Source: Arion vulgaris (Eukaryota > Mollusca > Gastropoda > Stylommatophora > Arionidae). From it: DNA of 64,000 bases. Under the pieces are notes generated by a model. It did not search any database. It was not told the origin of the DNA and saw only the letters and a program-made list of their open reading frames with translations. The position numbers were made by a program, and so were the translations under genes. Within the stretch, counting starts at the first letter, position 1; every line of letters begins with the position of its first letter. This document shows positions 45,986 through 56,438 of this stretch, in pieces. The DNA lies in the NCBI GenBank assembly GCA_020796225.1, contig CM036753.1, positions 7,001,001-7,065,000 of the forward strand. Reading direction: 5' to 3'.

Positions 45986-46779
45986 GCGTAAATGCAATAA
46001 CATAGTACCACCAGACTTCCATTAAATGGTATCTCGGGACTGTCGTTAGCCGAGTTCTAGAATATGCGGCCTATTGTCAGCGCAAAGCCTCAGCTAATGC
46101 AACCTTTAAGAATTCTCGTCCTTGCTATTCTTCACCACGTCGAGTCTTCTATTGTGGACAACAGTCCTAAAAAGAGCATGGGAAACAGATTGCAAGCGAG
46201 ACGAAGAAAAAAAGAATTTAATCAAGAGGGTTTTGATGAAACTTGGAACACAAACAAGGCATGAAAACTGACGGTTTGAAAAACTTAAACGGGATCTCTT
46301 CCATGTTTAACGACACACTTTGTACCAGGCAGAGAAGAATTGTGAGCTAGCTATGGGAGACTGGGTTTCCTTTCAATCACGTATGATGTGTACTGAAACT
46401 TGGCGCGTGATCCAAGAGACACAACACAATGTACATGTTTGCGTTCTTTTGTGAACGTCTTCCTTGATAAATAGCATTCATGTTGCATGTCTTTCTTAAG
46501 GTCTCTGGAAGAAAACTAGCCTCTCCACTGTATTGTTTAAGTTATGTTTCTCCACTGTACTGTTTGGTTCCTGTGTTTAAAAAAACCCAAACTATTTGGC
46601 CCTACTATGATTTTAACAAATGGCAACATTAGCTTCTTATTTTCTCTAAACCATGTTTTGCCTCACATCGTCAGGATAAGAGATTTATAGAACGGGCTTT
46701 TGTGTGATTTCTTATGTAGTGTTTTAATCGCTTGTTATTTCTGAGGTTGACATTTTGCGTGGACGGCATTTTGCTTTGC
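45986..46779. other. Intergenic, unrecognised
   Basis: No gene. A 66-codon open frame at 46064-46264 has a basic patch (RRRKK) but no family resemblance. Confidence 0.4.
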
Positions 46780-46817
46780 ATCCACTGTATTAGAATAGCA
46801 CTGATCTTTGATGCGCA

Positions 46818-47254
46818 CTGCACTGTCTGTTGGTAATCTGTTTATATGGTGCACTGTCTGTTTCTTAATCGGTTTATATGGTGCATTGTCTGTTGGTAAT
46901 CTGTTTATATGGTGCACTGTCTGTTGGTAATCTGTTTATATGGTGCACTGTCTGTTGGTCATCTGTTTATATGGTGCACTGTCTGTTGGTCATCTGTTTA
47001 TATGGTGCACTGTCTGTTGGTCATCTGTTTATATGGTGCACTGTCTATTGGTCATCTGTTTATATGGTGCACTGTCTATTGGTCATCTGTGTATATGGTG
47101 CACTGTCTGTTGGTCATCTGTTTATATGGTGCACTGTCTGTTGGTCATCTGTTTATATGGTGCACTGTCTGTTGGTCATCTGTTTATATGGTGCACTGTC
47201 TATTGGTCATCTGTTTATATGGTGCACTGTCTGTTGGTCATCTGTTTATATGGC
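46818..47254. repeat. 31-bp minisatellite, ~14 copies
   Basis: The unit combines TTTATATGGTGCACTGTCTG and TTGGTCATCTG. Very regular; the left-most units carry AATCTG in place of CATCTG. Because 31 is not divisible by three and the unit lacks stops, all three plus frames remain open and give the same artefactual peptide repeat. Confidence 0.95.
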
Positions 47255-47519
47255 CGAACTATTTAATTTGTTTCCTGATGAGATTCAGTACTGATGATGT
47301 ACCCACTTATTCCCTTGATGTCTTCATTTCTAAACCGGTGGGCTCTTCTTGATACTTCCAGCATCAGTAGCTAATAGAACGAAAGAGGAAGACAAATTTG
47401 ACAAGTGAGTAACAAAGATGTACCAGGTATATTGTGCTAAGTATAAGCTGATAAGTATACAGAAAAATATCATCATCGAGGAGCGCCAATTGTATCAAAG
47501 CGCCCGTGTGTTGCCGAGG

Positions 47520-47755
47520 CTCTCAATGGGAGCAAAGAATAGTAACACTGCTACCTACAGGGCATGTCGTAAGAGACAGCTGATGACGGGTCTAGGAAGC
47601 TACCCAATTAAATAAAAAGCATCACAGAAATCGGAGGTGCTGGCCTACTTGTAGACGCATAACTGGAAGAACATACAATCGCTCTTATAATCGGATGACA
47701 TACAAATCACAAAGAGTGGTTAACAAGTGGTCTATATGGAGCGCTCAAAGAAGAA
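47520..47755 (+). mobile_element. SINE-A2 copy
   Basis: AAAGAATAGTAACACTGCTA, GGCCTACTTGTAGACGCATA, GGTTAACAAGTGGTCTATAT, then an AAGAAGAAG tail. Confidence 0.8.
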
Positions 47756-47959
47756 GAATCAACGAAATTATCCAGAAATTAGGTCAAATATCAAATAGGG
47801 AATTCTATACAAGACACAATATTGATAAAATAACACAGTATTTCAAGAGAACGACAAGAAGAAACAGACAGTGATAGACATGACGAGACCTGGGATACAT
47901 TTCTTCAATCATTTAATTGTGCCCATTTATTGATTGTGAATGTTCCAGCGTTTTTAATT

Positions 47960-48190
47960 TCCGATCGATATGGAAGCCATTCTTGTCTTCTTCGATCACT
48001 CTAAAGCCAACTTGAATATGTTTAAAGACAGCCGTGATACATTGCAAGAGAATGATACATGGAGAAGAGATTTGCAGGCAGAGATTAACAATATACATAA
48101 GAGTTGGAGAGAGCTGCAGGAGATAGTAGGAAGACTTGGCATGAGTTTGTTGATGGCCTGACCTACGTCCCAATCTGGGTTTAAATGGCA
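47960..48190 (+). mobile_element. LINE 3' fragment
   Basis: Plus-strand frame reads RRDLQAEINNIHKSWRELQE then GRLGMSLLM, parallel to the LINE tail at 31490-31800 (KGELQEIARDRKTWHEL). Confidence 0.6.
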
Positions 48191-48272
48191 TGAGAGAGAT
48201 AGAGTAATAATAAGTCATAGGTTGGTAGATTAGATAGCTTGTCCGGGAATGGCACTGGTGACAGCAATATTA

Positions 48273-48959
48273 TAGTTCGTTCCAAAATTCGTTAACTTCT
48301 TTACAGACCGATATAAAATCATACACTTGACAGAAATGATTGATTTTTATATAGGTAACACAAGATAATATAGGTCGCCACGACATTCCGAAAGTATTTT
48401 TGTCCACCCAACCCTTTAGTGATGTAAGATTTTCATATGTTATTACTAAAATAACAGAGATGTTGATTTGGTATACTTGTAGAAGTTCAGCAGTACAATT
48501 GTCAAGTTTGACTATAATTAAGCATTTCCGTGCTTCACATGCAATTCAGCGCAAGTAAAAATCTGGAATCCCGTGGAATTAATCAGTTCACAATGTATCC
48601 CAACCACTGTCATTGGCGTATGCTCACAACATTTATTTTCATTTATAAAAGTGGAAGGTATCATTTGTTCACTATGTCAACTTTCTGTCTATAATATGTA
48701 ATAGGGATTTGTAAACAATCGCCACCATTTTGTGCATTACTGTAAATTCTAAACTTTGATTATCGTTTCATTGTGCTTATGCAAAATTATATAACAAAAA
48801 ACGTTTTTGTATCAACTAAGTAACCTAACAATTATTTAAAAATGAATTTGTTTCGTAAGGTATATAATATAAGACTGCCTGCAAAATATTACTTTTATCC
48901 ATCCTGTAGATTTCGTACAAATTAAACTTTAGTGTGTTCATGAATTTTGGAAAGAACTA
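48273..48959. mobile_element. TA-flanked MITE
   Basis: 687 bp with terminal inverted repeats TAGTTCGTTCCAAAATTCGT on the left and, read inward from the right, TAGTTCTTTCCAAAATTCAT. TA lies on both outer sides (48271-48272, 48960-48961). No coding capacity. The ends resemble those of the 43.5-45.2 kb transposon (TAGTGCGTTTCAAA), so it may be mobilised by a related transposase. Confidence 0.75.
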
Positions 48960-48961
48960 TA

Positions 48962-49341
48962 GTTTTCTCTGCCCGTTATACGTTGGTCATCTTTGTAAAA
49001 GATGTTCATTTTGTTAGTGTCAGTCACGCTCGTCAGACGATTCTATCTTTAGCTTGTTGAAAATGTGACCTGCTTTTCAGTTGAGCATGCATTGTTTATC
49101 AAGAGACTCGGATGTTTTGTTTCGTACTTGATTGTGTTATTTTCTTGTGACAAACCTTTTGGTATTTTCACAATTTATACGAAAGTCTGTCTAATCTGTA
49201 AACTCTCGTGTCCGTGATCTGTAATAGTAACATCACTTGTTGTAAATCTCAGGTACTGAATATTATGCGCCTTACAGTTGTCCTAGAGATGCTTGGTTGA
49301 CATACGTTTATTATATTTAATGCAAAGCGGGATGTGACCAC
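48962..49341. other. Unrecognised spacer
   Basis: AT-rich; no gene or repeat assigned. Confidence 0.4.
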
Positions 49342-50005
49342 TTAAGGGGGATTCAGGTCTTGAAAATCAAGAATCTATTTTCGTTGTTTTCATATTAATA
49401 TAAAATTTGTATAAGCATTTTGAAAGAGTATGACTTAGAATAGTAGAAAAAATTAGTAAAAAAAATGTCAAAGTGTTGCCATGGAAACAATACAAAATGG
49501 CCGTCAAAAACAAAATTTCAAATCCTAAGGCTCTGAATCTAATGAATGTAAATGAATTCTGTTTTCACTCTAAGGTGCGCAATTGTAATATCTAAAATAT
49601 TACACATGATTTTTAGGATATATTAAATATTTAATTTTTATAAATTTTTGGTAAAAATTCCCTCAAAATGTGGTCAAAAAAGCTGTTTTTGGAGGGTGTG
49701 TTTACACAAAATTCATAAAAAATGTAATATTTAATATATCCTAAAAGGATCAGTAATTTTGTAGATATTACAATTGCGCGCCTTAGAGTGAAAACAGAAT
49801 TCATTTATATTCATTAACTTCAGAGCCTTAAGGATTTGAAATTTTGTGCTTGGCGGCCATTTTGTATTGTTTCCATGGCAACGCGTTGATTTTTTTTTCT
49901 AATTTTTTCTACTATTCTAAGTCATAATCTTTCAAAATTGTTATACAAATTCTACATTAATACCAAAGCAAAGAAAATAGTTTCCAGACCAGAGTCCCCC
50001 CTTAA
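49342..50005. mobile_element. Long palindromic TTAA element, copy 2
   Basis: 664 bp, TTAAGGGGGATTC on the left and AGTCCCCCCTTAA on the right. It aligns end to end with 22300-22967 in the same orientation and shares the imperfect full-length inverted-repeat layout (for example GCCATGGAAACAATACAAAA on the left and its complement on the right). Confidence 0.85.
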
Positions 50006-50629
50006 TAAAATAAAATCGCGGTCTTGTCTATAAAACTTGTGTCCGAAGTTTGCGTGGTCCATATTCAAATTTCTGGCCCACTGCCGCTGACGCGATCCTG
50101 TCACTTCCTAATTTCCGGTCTATAATTATCAGTTATGTTGTGTTTCGCCCGTACTATCTTGTTATAATTTTCAGTATCCCGTTTCTCGTCTCGCCTCTTG
50201 TCCGTCAATATTTTCTTTTCTTGTTGCACATATTGTTCCAAATTCCATTCTTTGGGGTTCTTTTTCAGAAGATATTTAAATAAATTTAGCACCTGGCGTT
50301 TATTATATATCTGAAGTTTACTATCCCTATTGTTGGTACATTCTATAACGATGGCGATAATGGTGTTGTATATTCCAAAGGGACTGTACATCATAAATAG
50401 AGCACATGGGCAGATCTGACTATGTTTGTTTGTTGTCTGTGGTATAGACCAATGGGTCTGTTCAGTATGGTTAGAAATAAGTTGTTCGCAGATCGGACTG
50501 TGCTGTTTCCAAGTCTTCCCACTTCTCGACTTCAAGGCAGCATGTTGGTGTGTTTACCGAGGTTTCCTTTCCCATGACGAGTTTACAGTGACTCCTGTTT
50601 TGATATTTTCATATTGATCTCTCTATTTA

Positions 50630-51062
50630 GCCCGTGACGTCCCTGGCACTTAGGGCAGCAACAAATGCACACAATTTCTTTCTATTCTTGGCCGTCCACT
50701 GTGTTGTATTCCAGCTGTGATTCATTTCTTTCAGTTCTTGTTCTACGGTTCTCCTCCAGGTCGTTTTAGGTCTTCCATGTTTTCATTTACCCTCTGGTGT
50801 CCATCTCAGTGCAGTTTTCGTGACAGAGTTAGTCTCCATGCGTATACCATGTCCGATTCCTCTCCAGAGTCTCTTTTGGGATGGTGGTACTCATATTCTC
50901 TTGTTGTCACTGTGCAATTAGTTCTTGGTTAGAGACAGTATTTGGCCACGATCTTACACGTTGTACGGAAGATGGAGAGTTTGAACATATCTTATTCTTT
51001 CATTCTCCAGCATTCTGATCCATATAGTCAAGTGCATAGCACAGCTTTAGGACCTTTTTCAA
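50630..51062 (-). mobile_element. LINE 3' fragment
   Basis: Minus-strand frames give LEENRRTRTERNESQLEYNT in one phase and, in another, ELKEMNHSWNTTQWTAKNRK. The last is a common animal LINE ORF2 tail ending in a KLCAFVAAL-like block. Frameshifted. Confidence 0.7.
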
Positions 51063-51076
51063 CTAGAAATGCTGTG

Positions 51077-51118
51077 AGATAGATAGATAGATGATAGATG
51101 AGATAGATAGATAGATAA
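51077..51118. repeat. (GATA)n microsatellite
   Basis: ATAGATAGATAGATGATAGA and similar; short. Confidence 0.9.
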
Positions 51119-51205
51119 CGAAATAACTGTGATGTTATATAAATAATACTCGTGGCGGCCAAGCTTATGTACATCAATATTAGAGAACTGGCTGTTAGCC
51201 TAACA

Positions 51206-51571
51206 CAACGTTTCCCAAAGTGGGGTACCGCCCCTGTGGGCGCTGAAGCCTTACAGAGGGGCGATGGTGGGTTTAGAAGCATTTGGGGAGTTCTTTTCTT
51301 GATTTTGCTATTGAATAATCATTAAAAATTTGAATTCTACATTTTAATTCATCTTATTCCCATCTTACACGATCCTTTTTTTATATCAATTTTCTATTTC
51401 ATGTATATGAACATTTGAAAATTGACCATGTATTACAGAAATATATATCAATTTTCTATGTCAAAGTGAAAATAGAGCATGTATATGTGTGTGGGGTTGG
51501 AAACGTTTGGGAGTTTAAAAGTTTATGTCGTGAAAAGTGGGCGGTGGACCAACAAAGTTTGGGAATCTATG
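51206..51571. mobile_element. hAT-like MITE with 8-bp target duplication
   Basis: 366 bp flanked by GCCTAACA at 51198-51205 and 51572-51579. The ends CAACGTTTCCCAAAGTGGGG and (reverse complement) CATAGATTCCCAAACTTTG share the TTCCCAAA core typical of hAT termini. No coding capacity. Confidence 0.82.
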
Positions 51572-51876
51572 GCCTAACATATAATCGGTAACATAAATAT
51601 AGGTTAGGCTAAAAACTCAGCTTGGCAAAACATAACTATACAACCAACATTATAATCATAGCACTAATGTATATACACTTTAGGGATGTCGGTGGATGAT
51701 AGGAAAACATAAGGAGAAATGTCATTTAATCAATGCAAAAGAATGTACATTTAGTAGCAGCATTCTAAATGAATGGAAGAGAGTGTTTTACCTACAACCT
51801 GGAGCTATATGGAGTTGTTTCTCACAGTCTGTTTTCAGGACTACTTTGGCAAAGATTTGGCAAAGTAATACAGTCG

Positions 51877-51957
51877 GACCTGGATAAGTAGAACTCGCAG
51901 GGACCGAAGGAAATTGTTCCACTTATCAGAAATTCTACTTATCCAGGTTGCATACAT
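51877..51957. mobile_element. pogo/Tigger-like transposon end with hairpin
   Basis: CAGTCGGACCTGGATAAGTA begins an inverted-repeat block in which CCTGGATAAGTAGAAC pairs with TTCTACTTATCCAGG. Resembles Tigger-type termini; the opposite end was not found. Confidence 0.4.
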
Positions 51958-52429
51958 ACTATGTATAAGGACATAGCAAATGTCAACCAAATTATCAGAT
52001 ACGTGGGCATTGAACATTATTATACTAATAAAATATCCCAGTTTCAAACTGTATGGTATGAAGTGCTTGTCACTTCACATTTCTATACCCTAGTGTGCAG
52101 AAGGTAGGAGGGCCAATTCTTTTTCTCACGTTTGGAATGTCGAATGTGGGATACCCACAACCCTCGTATGTCCCGAGTCGTTAGGCAAAAGCGTGTGCGT
52201 CACGCTAATACGTCCCACTGACGCATAATAACACATGAAAATTGTGCAGTGGTTTGTAAGGCATTCAGAACCACAGAAGATACAAGTCAGGACATCATCA
52301 AGTCCCCTGCCTGTCGACGATAAAGATGATGATCGTGTTCATCCACAACTCTCATCCTCTTTCTTTGGTGCAGCTTATCTCTTGACCACGATGTCAAACC
52401 ATCATGCATCTTGGAAAGTTCCTTACGTA

Positions 52430-52600
52430 TGATACATACGGGAAATAGTCCACCGAAGATACATACGGGAAATAGTCCACCGAAGATACATTCGGGAAAT
52501 AGCCCGCCGCGTGATACATTCGGGAAATAGCCCGCCATGTGATACATTCGGCTGAAATAGCCCGCCATGTGATACATTCGGGAAATAGCCTGCCGCGTGA
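52430..52600. repeat. 28/30-bp satellite, left block (~6 units)
   Basis: Same unit as 54019-55420 (GAAATAGCCCGCCATGTG, then ATACATTCGG). The leftmost units carry variants (AATAGTCCACCGAAG). The block ends abruptly at GCGTGA where the RT fragment starts. Confidence 0.9.
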
Positions 52601-54018
52601 TCATCATTAATCCTCTCCGCTCCTCGTGGAGCATAGGGCCTCAACAGTTGTTCGCACTCTTCTCGGTCTCTGGCTGTTATTTTTATGGTCTCCCAGGTCA
52701 ATTGAGCACTCTTCAGCTCCTCAGTAAGACCTCGTCTCCAAGTCTGCTTAGGGCGTCCTCTTTTTCGTTTTCCCTGCGGGTTCCACTCGAGCACCTGTCT
52801 AGTGACACTCGACTGTGTCTTCCGCAAGGTATGGCCTATCCATCGCCATCTTCTCCTCTTGACCTGTGTCATCATAGGTTCCTGCCCTGTTCCTATCCAC
52901 AGATCCGTGTTTGTAACTCTATCATACCATTTCAATCTGAGAATCCGCCGCAAACATCCGTTGACAAAGGTCTGGATCTTATTTGTATTTGCCCTAGTGA
53001 CTCGCCAAGTTTCCGAGCCATACAGCAACACTGACTTCACATTTGAGCTGAAAATCCTGAGCTTTGTTTTCGTGGAGATGGCAGCGGACTTCCACACCAT
53101 GTGCAGGATCGCAAAGGCCTGTCGGGCCTTCCTAATCCTAGCCTTAATGTCCTCATCTGTACCTCCTGATCTGCTGATCTTACTTCCAAGGTAGACAAAT
53201 TCATCCACATCTTCTATGTCCCTTCCCTCAATCAGTATTGGATCTTGCTGTATGTTGTTGCTACGCATTACTTTAGTCTTCTCTTGACTGATTTTAAGGC
53301 CGACTCGTTGTGCAGTTTGTGCCAGAGCATCCACTTTTTCCTGCATGTCTTGTAGTCTATGCGAAAGCAAGGCGAGATCGTCCGCAAAATCCAGGTCTTC
53401 TAACTTTGACATAAGTGTCCACTGTATGCCTTTTCCAGACCTGGCGTAGGCTGTGCGTGTGACCCAATCAAGTAGCACCAAGAAGAGGAGGGGGACAGCA
53501 GGCATCCCTGTCTAACACCAGTAGTGACCTGGAACTCCTCTGACAGTCTTCCATCATGAATAACCTGGCAGGTAAACCCCTCATACAGCTGCCTGATGAT
53601 GTCGACAGTCTTCTCCGGCACCCCATAGTTTCTTAGGATCCCCCACATCGATTTCCTATCTATGCTGTCAAATGCCTTCTCAAAATCAACAAAGCACACG
53701 TAGAGCGGAGCCTGCCACTCCATTGTTTGTTCCACTATGATTCTCAAGGTGGCTATCTGGTCATTGCAAGATCTATCTTTCCGGAATCCCGCCTGTTCGT
53801 CCCTAAGCCTCTGGTCTATAGCGTCTTTCATCCTGTCCAGAATAACCCTAGTGAGGACTTTGCTGGGAATGGAGAGCAGCATGATCCCTCTCCACTTGTC
53901 ACAATTTGACAAATTGCCATTCTTTGGCAGTTTCACGAGGAGGCCTTTCTTCCAATCTGCTGGTATCTCCTCCCTGTCCCACACCAAGTTGAACAATATG
54001 TGGAGTTCATTCACATGT
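52601..54018 (-). pseudogene. Non-LTR reverse transcriptase, 5'-truncated, inside satellite
   Basis: The minus strand encodes about 460 residues of a LINE ORF2. The first part, ADWKKGLLVKLPKNGNLSNC and RGIMLLSIPSKV, covers RT blocks 1-2; YVCFVDFEKAFDSIDR is motif A with the first catalytic Asp; GVRQGCLLSP is motif B (near 53510). After a frameshift near 53500 the frame continues to FADDLALLSH (motif C, catalytic Asp pair, near 53390), GLKISQEKTKVM, VLLYGSETW and the tail [34 protein letters not shown]. It ends in GGATTAATGATGAT, an RTE-style 3' end. No endonuclease domain remains. Relatives in the window are at 27930 and 35870. One frameshift and truncation make it inactive; clade assignment (RTE-like) is tentative. 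Confidence 0.88.
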
Positions 54019-55420
54019 ATACATTCGGGAAATAGCCCGCCATGTGATACATTCGGCTGAAATAGCCCGCCATGTGATACATTCGGGAAATAGCCCGCCA
54101 TGTGATACATTCGGCTGAAATAACCCGCCATGTGATACATTCGGCTGAAATAGCCCGCCATGTGATACATTCGGGAAATAGCCCGCCGCGTGATACATTC
54201 GGGAAATAGCCCGCCGCGTGATACATTCGGGAAATAGCCCGCCATGTGATACATTCGGCTGAAATAGCCCGCCATGTGATACATTCGGAAATAGCCCGCC
54301 GCCTGATACATTCGGGAAATAGCCCGCCATGTGATACATTCGGGAAATAGCCCGGCATGTGATACATTCGGTGAAATAGCCCGCCATGTGATACATTCGG
54401 CTGAAATAGCCCGCCATGTGATACATTCGGGAAATAGCCCGCCGCGTGATACATTCGGGAAATAGCCCGCCGCGTGATACATTCGGGAAATAGCCCGCCA
54501 GTATCATTCGCTGAATAGCCGCATGATACATTCGGTGAAATAGCCCGCCATGTGATACATTCGGGAAATAGCCCGCCATGTGATACATTCGGCTGAAATA
54601 GCCCGCCATGTGATACATTCGGCTGAAATAGCCGCCGTGATACATTCGGGAAATAGCCCGCCGCGTGATACATTCGGGAAATAGCCCGCCATGTGATACA
54701 TTCGGGAAATAGCCCGCCATGTGATACATTCGGCTGAAATAGCCCGCCATGTGATACATTCGGGAAATAGCCCGCCATGTGATACATTCGGCTGAAATAG
54801 CCCGCCATGTGATACATTCGGCTGAAATAGCCCGCCATTGATACATTCGGGAATAGCCCGCCGTGATACATTCGGAAATAGCCCGCCGCGTGATACATTC
54901 GGGAAATAGCCCGCCATGTGATACATTCGGCTGAAATAGCCCGCCATGTGATACATTCGGCTGAAATAGCCCGCCATGTGATACATTCGGGAAATAGCCC
55001 GCCATGTGATACATTCGGCTGAAATAGCCCGCCATGTGATACATTCGGCTGAAATAGCCAGCCATGTGATACATTCGGAAATAGCCGCCGCGTGATAATT
55101 CGGAAATAGCCGCCGTGATACATTCGGAAATAGCCCGCGCGTGATACATTCGGGAAATAGCCCGCCATGTGATACATTCGGGAAATAGCCCGCCATGTGA
55201 TACATTCGGCTGAAATAGCCCGCCATGTGATACATTCGGCTGAAATGCCCGCCATGTGATACATTCGAGAAATAGCCGCCATGTGATACATTCGGAAATA
55301 GCCCGCCCGTGATACATTCGGAAATAGCCCGCCATGTGATACATTCGAAATAGCCGCCATGATACATCGAATACCCATGTGACACATCGGCTGAATGTCC
55401 TATGTGCGATACATCCGGGA
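54019..55420. repeat. 28/30-bp satellite, right block (~47 units)
   Basis: Two unit lengths, ending TTCGG (28) or TTCGGCT (30), are interspersed; another axis of variation is CCATGTG versus CCGCGTG. Units near 54500, 54640, 55080-55140 and beyond 55250 contain one- or two-base deletions, and the array fades into variant sequence at 55380-55440. Long minus-strand open frames through the array are artefacts of stop-free units. Confidence 0.93.
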
Positions 55421-55439
55421 AATTATACACCTGGAAAAT

Positions 55440-55985
55440 GTCCACGCATCTGATAGACTTCAGAACTGCTCACCATTAAGCTGAGCTCAAGATTAAACTT
55501 GACTGTGTGAATAAGTCAGCTCTGACACAGTGATATAATAAGCTAGAGGGTCACTATACGCCCAGGTGATAACAAGTCCGTGGCACGACGCTACACGCCG
55601 ATGTGAATATCAAGTCCGAAGCCCCATGCACACATCAACAAAACCAGATAAGGAAGCAACCATTAATTAACTTCAGCCCCGTGTTACACTAACTATGAAC
55701 ATCGGTACATGTTGGGATATGAATAATATGTAGAAGTCCATATAGATGCAAGAACCACATACTTGATAACATGGAGAGTTGGTAAATATAGCACTGAAAT
55801 GTCATAACACGATGTGTCATTATCATCTAGTGCCATACCATCAGGCATATGTTATCATGTTCTTTCACAACTCTTGTCTCTTGTTCTGAAATAGTTCTAT
55901 ATATCACTGTAATCCTCTCTTTCGCCATGTCCACGGTTAGCTTTTATTACACGTTTTCAGAAAGACTATGTGTAGTGTATTTAAA
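55440..55985. other. Spacer, unrecognised
   Basis: No gene or repeat recognised between the satellite and SINE-C. Confidence 0.4.
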
Positions 55986-55989
55986 TGTC

Positions 55990-56250
55990 GGTCTTTATAG
56001 CTAAGTGGTTACGCCCTTGTCTTTCGTCCCGAAGGTCGTAGGTTTTAATTCGGACCGCGTCGTTCCGTTCAGGTGTGCATTTTTCCCCAGAGACCCCTAG
56101 AATTGTTGCCGTAGCTACGGCGTTCGTGCTTCATGCAATACTCTCAGCAGATGGCATGCCATTTCTGTGGAGAGGGACCGAGGTATATGGAGATAAAAAA
56201 AACAAAACCCAGGTGTAATGAAATCAATCCTTCGTCTTTAGACTCCCCTT
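55990..56250 (+). mobile_element. SINE-C copy
   Basis: The head GGTCTTTATAGCTAAGTGGT, with CCGAAGGTCGTAGGTTTTAA standing in for the B-box region, is followed by the family body (TTGCCGTAGCTACGGCGTTC, GGCATGCCATTTCTGTGG). Confidence 0.82.
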
Positions 56251-56438
56251 TTTATGCATTCATGTGTGATGCACGTCCGGTTCAACTATAGATGGTCCAC
56301 GGTTGGAAATCTGCTTTATTATATTATTTTTAAAATATTGTCCCTCTCTGCTTTTTTCCATTAGGTGTCACATGTTTAACTGATGATCGGTTTCTGAGAC
56401 AGTGCAAGCGCAGTGGCTTGACATGCTGTGATATTGTG

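Noticed and set aside
46878..47352. Plus-strand frames of 108-147 codons in three phases
   Set aside because: Artefact of a stop-free 31-bp repeat; all frames give the same peptide.
54007..55387. Minus-strand open frames of 445 and 458 codons
   Set aside because: They run through stop-free 28/30-bp satellite units and read as repeats of MYHMAGYF-like text in several frames; not genes.
52430..55420. CRISPR array
   Set aside because: Units are contiguous without unique spacers, the genome is an animal's, and no cas genes occur.
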